Made by a program: the position numbers and the translations under genes
In this document: piece by piece, positions 1 to 6,065 of the stretch
Numbering within the stretch: the stretch's first letter is position 1
Layout of the letters: the number at the start of each line of letters is the position of its first letter
From: Geminicoccaceae bacterium
Lineage (GTDB): Bacteria > Pseudomonadota > Alphaproteobacteria > Geminicoccales > Geminicoccaceae
NCBI GenBank assembly: GCA_030824835.1
Contig: JAPJRA010000039.1
Span: forward strand, 1-6,899
DNA: 6,899 bases
Direction of reading: 5' to 3'
The notes under the pieces: model-generated
The model's input: only the letters and a program-made list of their open reading frames with translations
The model's database searches: none
What the model was told of the DNA's origin: nothing

Positions 1-2
1 GC

Positions 3-29
3 GACGACACCCTCGCCAGGGCCGCATGA
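3..29 (+). CDS. possible C-terminal tail of an upstream gene (partial)
   Basis: The third frame reads DDTLARAA and then a TGA stop, with nearly all third positions G or C, as in the real genes of this window. It could be the last eight residues of a protein that starts left of the window. Eight codons are far too few to identify a family or to exclude chance, so this is only a flag that a + strand neighbour may end here, 213 bases before uvrB. Confidence 0.2.
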   Translation, partial: DDTLARAA

Positions 30-136
30 CACACCCAAAGACAACGGTTGCTGACCGCCGTGCCCGACCGCCGCGGCCATGCTCCCACGCCGACGGACCC
101 GCCGTAGGCCGGGCGCACGCTCGATCCCGAGCCCCC

Positions 137-155
137 GTCGGGCCGCGTGCCCGAC
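137..155 (+). other. perfect hairpin in the uvrB leader
   Basis: GTCGGGC (137-143) is the exact reverse complement of GCCCGAC (149-155), giving a 7-bp GC-rich stem with a 5-base loop (CGCGT). No run of T follows, so it does not look like a standard intrinsic terminator. It could be the 3' end structure of an upstream transcript or part of a structured uvrB leader; in DNA this GC-rich it could also be chance. Confidence 0.35.
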
Positions 156-171
156 TTGCGCCGATGGCGGG

Positions 172-249
172 GCATCCCCCTTGAGCGGGGCGGGGGTGCG
201 GCGCATCTTCAGGCCTCCACGCACCCAGCTGGAGCCTCTCCGATGCGCC
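172..249 (+). promoter_or_regulatory. predicted folded leader covering the uvrB ribosome binding site
   Basis: Three pairings fit together without conflict. GCATCCCCC (172-180) pairs with GGGGGTGC (192-199) with one bulged T. Immediately next to it, GGCGCATC (200-207) pairs perfectly with GATGCGCC (242-249), which contains the uvrB ATG. Inside that helix, AGGCCTCC (211-218) pairs with GGAGCCT (231-237) with one bulged C, burying the Shine-Dalgarno GGAG. Taken together both translation signals are paired. The pairings are read directly from sequence; any regulatory role is inference, and GC-rich DNA gives such pairings by chance fairly often. Confidence 0.35.
231..234 (+). promoter_or_regulatory. 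Shine-Dalgarno of uvrB
   Basis: GGAG lies 8 bases before the ATG at 243. It is the reason for choosing 243 over the upstream in-frame ATG at 147, whose additional 32 residues are low-complexity and unlike UvrB. Confidence 0.7.
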
Positions 250-2441
250 CCGTCGAAGGCCTGCATGCGCTCGATCTGCTCAAGGCGGCGACCGAGAACC
301 CCGACCTGATCCAGCGCCCCGAGGGCGGGCGGCCGTTCGAGCTGGCGTCCGAGTTCCAGCCCGCGGGCGACCAGCCGCAGGCGATCGCCGAGCTGGTCGA
401 GGGGGTGCGGCGCGGCGACCGCGACCAGGTGCTGCTGGGGGTGACCGGCTCGGGCAAGACCTTCACCATGGCGCACGTCATCGCCCAGATGCAGCGCCCG
501 GCCATCGTGATGGCGCCCAACAAGATCCTGGCGGCCCAGCTCTACGGCGAGTTCAAGTCGTTCTTCCCGAACAACGCCGTCGAGTACTTCGTCAGCTACT
601 ACGACTACTATCAGCCGGAAGCCTACGTCCCGCGCACCGACACCTACATCGAGAAGACCTCGAGCATCAACGAGCAGATCGACCGCATGCGCCACTCGGC
701 GACCCGGGCCCTGTTCGAGCGCGACGACGTCATCATCGTGGCCTCGGTCTCCTGCATCTACGGCATCGGCTCGCCCGAGACCTATGCCCGCATGACCCTG
801 ACCCTGCGCCAGGGGCAGCGGGTCGAGCGCCAGCGGCTGCTGCGGGCCCTGGTCGAGCTGCAGTACCGCCGCAACGAGCTGGACTTCAGCCGCGGCGCCT
901 TCCGCGCCAAGGGCGACACGATCGAGATCTTCCCGGCCCATCTCGAGGACCGCGCCTGGCGGCTCTCCATGTTCGGCGACGAGGTCGAGGGTATCACCGA
1001 GTTCGACCCGCTGACCGGCGAGAAGGTGGCCAGGCTCGAGCAGGTCCGGCTCTACCCCAACAGCCACTACGTCACCCCCAAGCCGACGCTGCAGGAGGCG
1101 GTCAGGAGCATCAAGGCGGAGCTGGCCGAGCGGCTGGCCTTCTACCGCGACACCGGCCAGCTGCTGGAGGCCGAGCGCATCGAGCAGCGCACCGTGGCCG
1201 ACATGGAGATGATCATGACCACGGGCTCGTGCCCGGGGATCGAGAACTACTCCCGCTACCTCACCGGCCGGGCGCCGGGCGAGCCGCCGCCGACCCTGTT
1301 CGAGTACATCCCCGAGAACGCCATCCTGTTCGTCGACGAGAGCCATGTCGGCGTCCCGCAGATCGGCGGCATGTACAAGGGCGATTTCCAGCGCAAGAGC
1401 ACACTCGCCGAGTTCGGCTTCCGCCTGCCGTCCTGCAAGGACAACCGCCCGCTCAAGTTCGAGGAGTGGGACCTGATGCGGCCGCAGTCGGTCTACGTCT
1501 CGGCGACGCCGGCGGGGTGGGAGCTGGAGCAGGCGGGCGGCGTCTTCGTCGAGCAGGTGATCCGGCCGACCGGGCTGATCGACCCGCCCTGCATCGTGCG
1601 CCCGGTCGAGCATCAGGTCGACGACCTGCTGGCCGAGTGCCGGGCCTGCCGCGAGGCGAACCAGCGGGTGCTGGTCACGACCCTGACCAAGCGCATGGCA
1701 GAGGACCTGTCCGAGTACCTGCACGAGCAGGGGGTCCAGGTCCGCTACCTGCATTCCGACATCGACACGCTGGAGCGCATCGAGATCATCCGCGACCTCA
1801 GGCTCGGCAAGTTCGACGTGCTGGTCGGCATCAACCTCCTGCGCGAGGGGCTGGACATCCCGGAATGCGGGCTGGTCGCTATCCTCGATGCCGACAAGGA
1901 GGGCTACCTGCGCTCGGAGACCTCGCTGATCCAGACCATCGGTCGGGCCGCGCGCAACGTCGACGGCAGGGTGATCCTCTACGCCGACACGATGACCAGG
2001 AGCCTGAAGGCCGCCATCGGCGAGACCGACCGGCGGCGGGCGAAGCAGGTGGCCTGGAACGAGGCGCACGGGATCACGCCGCAATCGATCAGGCGCGGGA
2101 TCAACGACATCATCAAGTCGGTGGCCGAGCGCGACTATGTCACCGTCGACCTCGGCGCCGATGCGCCGGCGACACTCACCGGCCTCGACCTGCAGGCCCA
2201 TATCGGCCAGCTGGAGAAGCGGATGCGCGAGGCGGCGAGCAACCTCGAGTTCGAGGAGGCGGCCCGGCTGCGCGACGAGATCAGGAAGCTCGAGGACGGC
2301 GAGCTGGGCTTGGCCACCCCCCGCCCGACCCCGGCGCCACGCGCCGGAGGTGCCGTCTGGAAGCCCAGCTCCGGCACCCGCGACGACAAGCGCCGCGCTG
2401 CCCAGGCCAAGGCCAAGTCGCGCCGCCGGACCGGGCCGTAG
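243..2441 (+). CDS. uvrB: excinuclease ABC subunit UvrB
   Basis: UvrB is the damage-verification helicase of bacterial nucleotide excision repair: loaded by UvrA, it inserts its beta-hairpin at the lesion and recruits UvrC for incision. The 732-residue product has Walker A GVTGSGKT at residues 66-73, the damage-probing hairpin [12 protein letters not shown] from residue 119, the UvrA-interaction domain at about 181-273, the Walker B-type box DESH at 365-368, a VSATPA motif III, and helicase motif [11 protein letters not shown] at 564-572. The UVR domain ([24 protein letters not shown]) lies at about 650-685. It is longer than E. coli UvrB (673 residues) because of roughly 27 extra N-terminal residues and a basic Pro/Ala/Arg tail from about 686, probably disordered. 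No frameshift or lost motif is seen. The stop is TAG, 54 bases before the next gene. No SOS box is visible upstream. Confidence 0.97.
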   Translation: MRPVEGLHALDLLKAATENPDLIQRPEGGRPFELASEFQPAGDQPQAIAELVEGVRRGDRDQVLLGVTGSGKTFTMAHVIAQMQRPAIVMAPNKILAAQLYGEFKSFFPNNAVEYFVSYYDYYQPEAYVPRTDTYIEKTSSINEQIDRMRHSATRALFERDDVIIVASVSCIYGIGSPETYARMTLTLRQGQRVERQRLLRALVELQYRRNELDFSRGAFRAKGDTIEIFPAHLEDRAWRLSMFGDEVEGITEFDPLTGEKVARLEQVRLYPNSHYVTPKPTLQEAVRSIKAELAERLAFYRDTGQLLEAERIEQRTVADMEMIMTTGSCPGIENYSRYLTGRAPGEPPPTLFEYIPENAILFVDESHVGVPQIGGMYKGDFQRKSTLAEFGFRLPSCKDNRPLKFEEWDLMRPQSVYVSATPAGWELEQAGGVFVEQVIRPTGLIDPPCIVRPVEHQVDDLLAECRACREANQRVLVTTLTKRMAEDLSEYLHEQGVQVRYLHSDIDTLERIEIIRDLRLGKFDVLVGINLLREGLDIPECGLVAILDADKEGYLRSETSLIQTIGRAARNVDGRVILYADTMTRSLKAAIGETDRRRAKQVAWNEAHGITPQSIRRGINDIIKSVAERDYVTVDLGADAPATLTGLDLQAHIGQLEKRMREAASNLEFEEAARLRDEIRKLEDGELGLATPRPTPAPRAGGAVWKPSSGTRDDKRRAAQAKAKSRRRTGP

Positions 2442-2483
2442 AGGGGCGTCACAAGCCTCCGCCAGCAACGCCACCATGCAACC

Positions 2484-2488
2484 AGGGA
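2484..2488 (+). promoter_or_regulatory. Shine-Dalgarno of the racemase-like gene
   Basis: AGGGA lies 7 bases before the ATG at 2496, a good match and spacing. It supports separate translation initiation rather than coupling to uvrB, which ends 54 bases upstream. Confidence 0.65.
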
Positions 2489-2495
2489 TGCAACG

Positions 2496-3608
2496 ATGAC
2501 CGGCACACCGACAGCCCACCCTTCGCCGCTCGTGCTGCGCGGGATGACGACGCGCGGGGTGCTCGTCCCGTTGCGCTTCGAGCTGGGCACCAGTGCCGCC
2601 GTCATCCGGTCCGTGCCGTTGCTGCTCGTCGATCTCCAGACCGACCAGGGCGTGATCGGCCGGGCCTACAGCTTCTGCTACTCGCCGTCGGGTGCGCGCG
2701 CCGTCGCCGGCCACATCGCCGAGGCGGTCGAGCTGCTCGACGGCCAGCCGGTCACACCCCTCGGCGCCGCCGAGATCCTCGCCCGCCGGTTCCGGCTGCT
2801 CGGCGTGGCCGGCCCGGTCCGCATGGCGCTTTCCCTGCTCGACATGGCGCTCTGGGACGCGCTGGCCATCTCACTGGGGCTCCCCCTCGTGCGGCTGCTC
2901 GGGGGCGCGCCGCGGCCGATCCCCGCCTATGACAGCCGGGGGCTCGGCCGCATGGGGCCGGACCGCCTGGCGGCGGAAGCGGAGGAGCTGCATGCCATGG
3001 GGCTTGGCGCCATGAAGCTGCGCCTCGGCTATGCGACGCTCGCGGAGGATCTCGCGGCCCTGCACGCCGTACGCGCGCGAGTCCCCGCCCACACCCTGAT
3101 CATGGTCGACTACAATCAGGCGCTGACCCCGGCCGAGGCGATGCTCCGGGGGCGCGCCCTGCAGCACGAGGGGATCGCCTGGCTGGAAGAGCCGATCCGA
3201 CATGACGACTATCGCGGCAACGCCGCGATCGCCGCGGCCCTGCAGGTGCCGCTGCAGATCGGCGAGAACTTCAACGGCCCGGAAGCGATGCTGCGGGCGT
3301 TGGCCGCGCGCGCCTGCGACTATGTCATGCCCGACGTCGCACGGATCGGTGGGGTGACCGGTTGGATGCAAGCGGCCGGCATCGCTGCTGCGCATGGTGT
3401 CGAGATGTCCTCGCACCTGATGCCCGAGATCAGTCTGCACCTGCTTGCCGCCAGCGCCCGCGGCCATTGGCTGGAATATGTCGACTGGGCGGATGCCCTC
3501 CTTGAGCAGCCGCTCGAGCTCGTCGACGGTCACGCGGTGCCGCCGGACCGGCCGGGGGCGGGGATGGTGTGGGACGAGCACAAGCTCGCCCACCTGGAGG
3601 CGCTGTGA
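2496..3608 (+). CDS. mandelate racemase-like enolase-superfamily enzyme
   Basis: This 370-residue protein belongs to the mandelate racemase subgroup of the enolase superfamily: an N-terminal alpha+beta capping domain (about 1-140) and a (beta/alpha)7-beta barrel. These enzymes abstract the proton alpha to a carboxylate on a Mg2+-bound acid. Compared by eye with Pseudomonas putida mandelate racemase as I remember it, the residues align with a constant offset of 10 in the barrel: metal ligands D205, E231 and E257 (D195, E221, E247), N207 (N197), the His-Asp dyad H307/D280 (H297/D270) and E327 (E317). S147 matches S139. K174 matches K164, but the catalytic base K166 is Arg (R176, in MKLRLGY). 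The stretches GGVTGW (285-290) and MSSHLMPEIS (304-313) are very close to the racemase. It may act on mandelate or another 2-hydroxy acid, as racemase or dehydratase; the substrate is not determined. The CoA-transferase follows 86 bases downstream on the same strand. Confidence 0.88.
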   Translation: MTGTPTAHPSPLVLRGMTTRGVLVPLRFELGTSAAVIRSVPLLLVDLQTDQGVIGRAYSFCYSPSGARAVAGHIAEAVELLDGQPVTPLGAAEILARRFRLLGVAGPVRMALSLLDMALWDALAISLGLPLVRLLGGAPRPIPAYDSRGLGRMGPDRLAAEAEELHAMGLGAMKLRLGYATLAEDLAALHAVRARVPAHTLIMVDYNQALTPAEAMLRGRALQHEGIAWLEEPIRHDDYRGNAAIAAALQVPLQIGENFNGPEAMLRALAARACDYVMPDVARIGGVTGWMQAAGIAAAHGVEMSSHLMPEISLHLLAASARGHWLEYVDWADALLEQPLELVDGHAVPPDRPGAGMVWDEHKLAHLEAL

Positions 3609-3610
3609 GC

Positions 3611-3629
3611 GCGGCCGGCTGATGGCCGC
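3611..3629 (+). other. hairpin after the racemase-like gene, overlapped by an alternative pairing
   Basis: GCGGCC (3611-3616) pairs perfectly with GGCCGC (3624-3629) around a 7-base loop, starting two bases after the TGA. There is no T tract, so a classical intrinsic terminator is unlikely. Bases 3619-3626 (CTGATGGC) can instead pair perfectly with GCCATCAG at 3676-3683, which touches the next gene's ribosome binding site. The two folds exclude each other. Function is inference. Confidence 0.35.
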
Positions 3630-3643
3630 ACCCTGCCATGGAC

Positions 3644-3653
3644 GAGCATGCTC
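3644..3653. repeat. 10-bp perfect palindrome GAGCATGCTC
   Basis: A perfect inverted repeat without spacer lies in the 86-base gap before the CoA-transferase gene. It could be a half-remembered operator or simply chance; no second copy is seen nearby. Confidence 0.3.
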
Positions 3654-3681
3654 TGCCCCGCCTAAGCTGCGCTCAGCCATC

Positions 3682-3688
3682 AGGGAAG
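3682..3688 (+). promoter_or_regulatory. Shine-Dalgarno deciding the CoA-transferase start
   Basis: AGGGAAG lies 6 bases before the ATG at 3695. The alternative in-frame ATG at 3638 has no such sequence in front of it, and its additional 19 residues do not resemble the family. Confidence 0.65.
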
Positions 3689-3694
3689 CGAACC

Positions 3695-5665
3695 ATGCCG
3701 ACCAGCACCTCGGACAAGCGCGGGCTCGGGCGGGCCGAGCACCGCAACAAGGTCGTCAGCCTCGCCGAGGCGGTGGCCCTGGTGCGCAGCGGTGACACGC
3801 TGTGCACCTCGGGCTTCGTCGGCATCGGCACGCCGGACGACCTGCTGGTCGGGCTGGAGCGGCGCTTCGTCGAGACCGGCGAGCCGCGCAATCTCACGCT
3901 GCTGTTCGCGGCCGGGCAGGGGGACGGCAAGGAGCAGGGGCTGAACCGGATGGGTCACGACGGGCTCTTGAAGCGCGTCGTCGGTGGCCACTGGGGGCTG
4001 ATCCCCAAGGTCGGCAGGCTCGCCCTGGAGAACCGGATCGAGGCCTACAACCTGCCGCAGGGCTGCATCTCGCACCTCTACCGCGACATAGCGGCCGGCA
4101 AGCCCGGCACCTTCTCCAAGGTGGGCTTGCGCACCTTCGTCGACCCGCGCCAGGGCGGTGGCAAGGCCAACGACGCCACCACCGAGGATCTGGTCCGTCT
4201 GGTCGAGTTCGACGGCGAGGAGTGGCTGTTCTACAAGGCATTCCCGATCCACATCGCCTTCATCCGCGCCACCACCGCCGACCCCACCGGCAATCTGTCG
4301 ATGGAGCGCGAGGCGCTGACCTTGGACAATCTGGCCATGGCGATGGCGGCCAAGAACTCGGGCGGGCTGGTCATCGCCCAGGTCGAGCGGATCGCCGAGG
4401 CGCACACGCTGCACCCGCGCACGGTCAAGATCCCGGGCATCCTGGTCGACGCCGTCGTGGTGGCCGAGCCCGTCAACCACCACCAGACCTATGCCACCGT
4501 CTACTCGCCGGCCTTCTCGCAGGAGCTGCGGGTGCCGCTGGGCTCGCTGCCGCCGATGGCGCTGGACGAGCGCAAGCTGATCGCCCGCCGCGCCGCCATG
4601 GAGCTGCCGGCCAACGGCGTGGTCAATCTCGGTATCGGCATGCCGGAAGGTGTGGCCTCGGTCGCCAACGAGGAGAAGATCCTCTCCTTCATCACCATGA
4701 CCGCCGAGCCCGGCGTGATCGGCGGCGTGCCGGCCTCCGGGCTCAATTTCGGGGCCGCGGTCAACACCGACGCCATCATCGACCAGAACCAGCAGTTCGA
4801 CTTCTACGACGGCGGCGGCCTCGACCTCGCCGTGCTGGGCATGGCCGAGTGCGACGCCGAGGGCAACGTCAACGTCAGCCGCTTCGGCCCCAAGCTCGCC
4901 GGTGCGGGCGGCTTCATCAACATCAGCCAGAACGCCAAGAAGGTCGTCTTCCTCGGTACGTTCACCGCCGGTGGGCTGAAGATCGCGGTCGAGGACGGCA
5001 AGCTGCGCGTCGCCCAGGAGGGCCGGGCACGCAAGTTCGTGAGCGCGGTCGAGCAGATCACCTTCAACGGCGCCTACGCCGCCGAGCGCGCCCAGCCGGT
5101 GCTCTACGTGACCGAGCGCTGCGTGTTCCGCCGGGCACCGGACGGCGTCGAGCTGATCGAGGTCGCTCCCGGCATCGACATCGAGCGCGACATCCTGGCC
5201 CATATGGCCTTCAAGCCGATCGTGCGGACGCCCGATCTGATGGACCTGCGCATCTTCGCGGCCGTAGCCATGGGCCTGGACAAGACGCTGTTCCACCTCG
5301 ACCTGGAGCGCCGTGTCACCTTCGATGCCGGCCGCGACACGCTGTTCCTCAATTTCGAGGGCATGCGGGTGCGCCATGCCAAGGACGTGCACGACATCGA
5401 GGTCGCCGTGCGCGGCCGCTGCCGGGAGATAGGCCATCGTCTCCCGGTCGTGGTGAACTACGACAATTTCCGCATCGACCCGGACCTGGTCGACGCCTAC
5501 GCGGCCATGGTCCGGCACCTGGAGGACAGCTGCTACACCGGCGTGACGCGCTACACCGGCAGCGCCTTCCTGCGGATGAAGCTCGGCGATGCCCTACAGC
5601 GGGCCGGCGTGAAGCCGCATCTGTTCGAAACGGCCGAGCTGCCGAGGCCGCGAGGCACGTCCTGA
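3695..5665 (+). CDS. acyl-CoA:acetate CoA-transferase, Pct/YdiF type, with C-terminal extension
   Basis: A family I CoA-transferase with both halves fused in one chain, as in Clostridium propionicum propionate (lactate) CoA-transferase and E. coli YdiF. It moves CoA between short-chain acyl-CoA and acids through a glutamyl-CoA thioester. The N-terminal half covers about residues 12-280 ([13 protein letters not shown] near 34-46). The second half holds [10 protein letters not shown] at 311-320 and the presumed catalytic E338 in [13 protein letters not shown], followed by [12 protein letters not shown] and [16 protein letters not shown], all very typical of Pct. The family core ends near residue 520 ([16 protein letters not shown]). 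A further 135 or so residues follow ([13 protein letters not shown] to the end), absent from the classical 520-540-residue enzymes; I cannot assign this domain. The protein is 656 residues, cytoplasmic, with no signal or membrane segment. Possible substrates are acetate, propionate, lactate or another hydroxy acid. Position after the racemase-like gene suggests a shared acid-catabolic route. Confidence 0.92.
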   Translation: MPTSTSDKRGLGRAEHRNKVVSLAEAVALVRSGDTLCTSGFVGIGTPDDLLVGLERRFVETGEPRNLTLLFAAGQGDGKEQGLNRMGHDGLLKRVVGGHWGLIPKVGRLALENRIEAYNLPQGCISHLYRDIAAGKPGTFSKVGLRTFVDPRQGGGKANDATTEDLVRLVEFDGEEWLFYKAFPIHIAFIRATTADPTGNLSMEREALTLDNLAMAMAAKNSGGLVIAQVERIAEAHTLHPRTVKIPGILVDAVVVAEPVNHHQTYATVYSPAFSQELRVPLGSLPPMALDERKLIARRAAMELPANGVVNLGIGMPEGVASVANEEKILSFITMTAEPGVIGGVPASGLNFGAAVNTDAIIDQNQQFDFYDGGGLDLAVLGMAECDAEGNVNVSRFGPKLAGAGGFINISQNAKKVVFLGTFTAGGLKIAVEDGKLRVAQEGRARKFVSAVEQITFNGAYAAERAQPVLYVTERCVFRRAPDGVELIEVAPGIDIERDILAHMAFKPIVRTPDLMDLRIFAAVAMGLDKTLFHLDLERRVTFDAGRDTLFLNFEGMRVRHAKDVHDIEVAVRGRCREIGHRLPVVVNYDNFRIDPDLVDAYAAMVRHLEDSCYTGVTRYTGSAFLRMKLGDALQRAGVKPHLFETAELPRPRGTS

Positions 5666-5698
5666 CCCCATAGCATCGGCGATTCCGTCGGGCCGGCT

Positions 5699-5971
5699 CT
5701 ATTGCGGCGCGGCAGGCTTGCGCCAACGCGAAAAATTCCGAGGCCCGGGTGGCTTGTGACGTCCGTACAACTTGACGGCTACAGCGGCGGCATGCTCGAT
5801 CGATTTAGGTAGCAATGGGAAGGTGCTGGTTGAGTCTGCCCTCGCGAACAACAGACTGTTCGTGTGATCTGTCGTGGGTGCCGCGAGCGGCTCCGTGCCG
5901 TGGCGGTCCTCGGCCGGAGGTCGACCCAGAACGAACTTGACCGGCGAAATCGCTCCGACTCGACGGCATAA
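5699..5971 (-). pseudogene. start-less open frame, possible gene remnant
   Basis: On the - strand a frame stays open for 90 codons, bounded by a TAG at 5972-5974 upstream and a TAG at 5699-5701. It contains stretches such as VKFVLGRPPAEDRHG and PKSIEHAAAVAVKLYGRHKP that read more like protein than the competing frames, with moderately GC-rich third positions. There is no ATG or GTG near its beginning. It could be the 3' part of a decayed gene or mobile element, or coincidence. I do not recognise the family. Confidence 0.2.
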
Positions 5972-6056
5972 CTAGGATGTCGTTGTTAAGTAAGGAGCTT
6001 GCTGTTGGATGCCGGGCGTCGATTAACAAGCCGGTCGGGTGAAGATGCACCTGCGT

Positions 6057-6060
6057 GGAG
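6057..6060 (+). promoter_or_regulatory. Shine-Dalgarno of the flavoprotein gene
   Basis: GGAG lies 5 bases before the ATG at 6066. An in-frame ATG at 6045 would add seven residues (MHLRGAE), but has a weaker upstream match. Starting at 6066 places the FAD-binding strand at the very N-terminus (MYETVIVGAG), as is usual. Confidence 0.6.
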
Positions 6061-6065
6061 CTGAG

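Larger units (their letters stand above)
30..242 (+). other. uvrB leader, no confident gene
   Basis: This stretch precedes uvrB. Short frames cross it, including an in-frame extension of uvrB to an ATG at 147, but none looks like a protein. It contains three potential hairpins, listed separately. I looked for SOS boxes (GTTC-N7-GTTC as in alphaproteobacteria, CTGT-N8-ACAG as in enterobacteria) and found none. No clear -35/-10 promoter is visible either. Confidence 0.5.
5666..6065. other. 400-base stretch of lower GC without a confident gene
   Basis: After the CoA-transferase stop the GC content falls to about 52-55% in the 60-base lines I counted (5761-5820 and 5941-6000), against roughly 70% in the flanking genes. 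No strong terminator (GC stem plus T run) follows the stop. TTGACG (5772-5777) and TTGACC (5937-5942) resemble -35 boxes, but neither has a good -10 at normal spacing. The only reading frame of note is the start-less - strand frame listed separately. No tRNA, IS terminal repeats or target duplications were recognised. Confidence 0.5.

Noticed and set aside
147..242. N-terminal extension of UvrB to the ATG at 147
   Set aside because: The extra residues are unlike UvrB, and a good GGAG stands before the ATG at 243.
1..242. LexA/SOS box for uvrB
   Set aside because: Neither GTTC-N7-GTTC nor CTGT-N8-ACAG could be found upstream of the gene.
1229..2932. 567-codon + strand open frame across uvrB and the racemase-like gene
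   Set aside because: Extremely Arg/Ala/Gly/Pro-rich translation in another frame of two clearly recognised genes; a GC-driven shadow.
3680..5518. 612-codon - strand open frame opposite the CoA-transferase
   Set aside because: Its Asp/His/Val/Leu-rich repetitive translation is the usual antisense image of GC-rich coding DNA, and the + strand frame is a well-conserved enzyme.
3802..5673. 623-codon + strand frame inside the CoA-transferase
   Set aside because: Arg/Gly/Ala-rich out-of-frame translation with no motif; shadow of the real gene.
5797..5804. TCGATCGA palindrome as an operator or IS end
   Set aside because: Short and made of CGATCG units that recur by chance here (for example near 6168-6181); no partner repeat.
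5772..5974. Promoters using TTGACG (5772) or TTGACC (5937)
   Set aside because: No reasonable -10 box at 16-18 bases; the nearest AT-rich hexamers are about 25 bases away.
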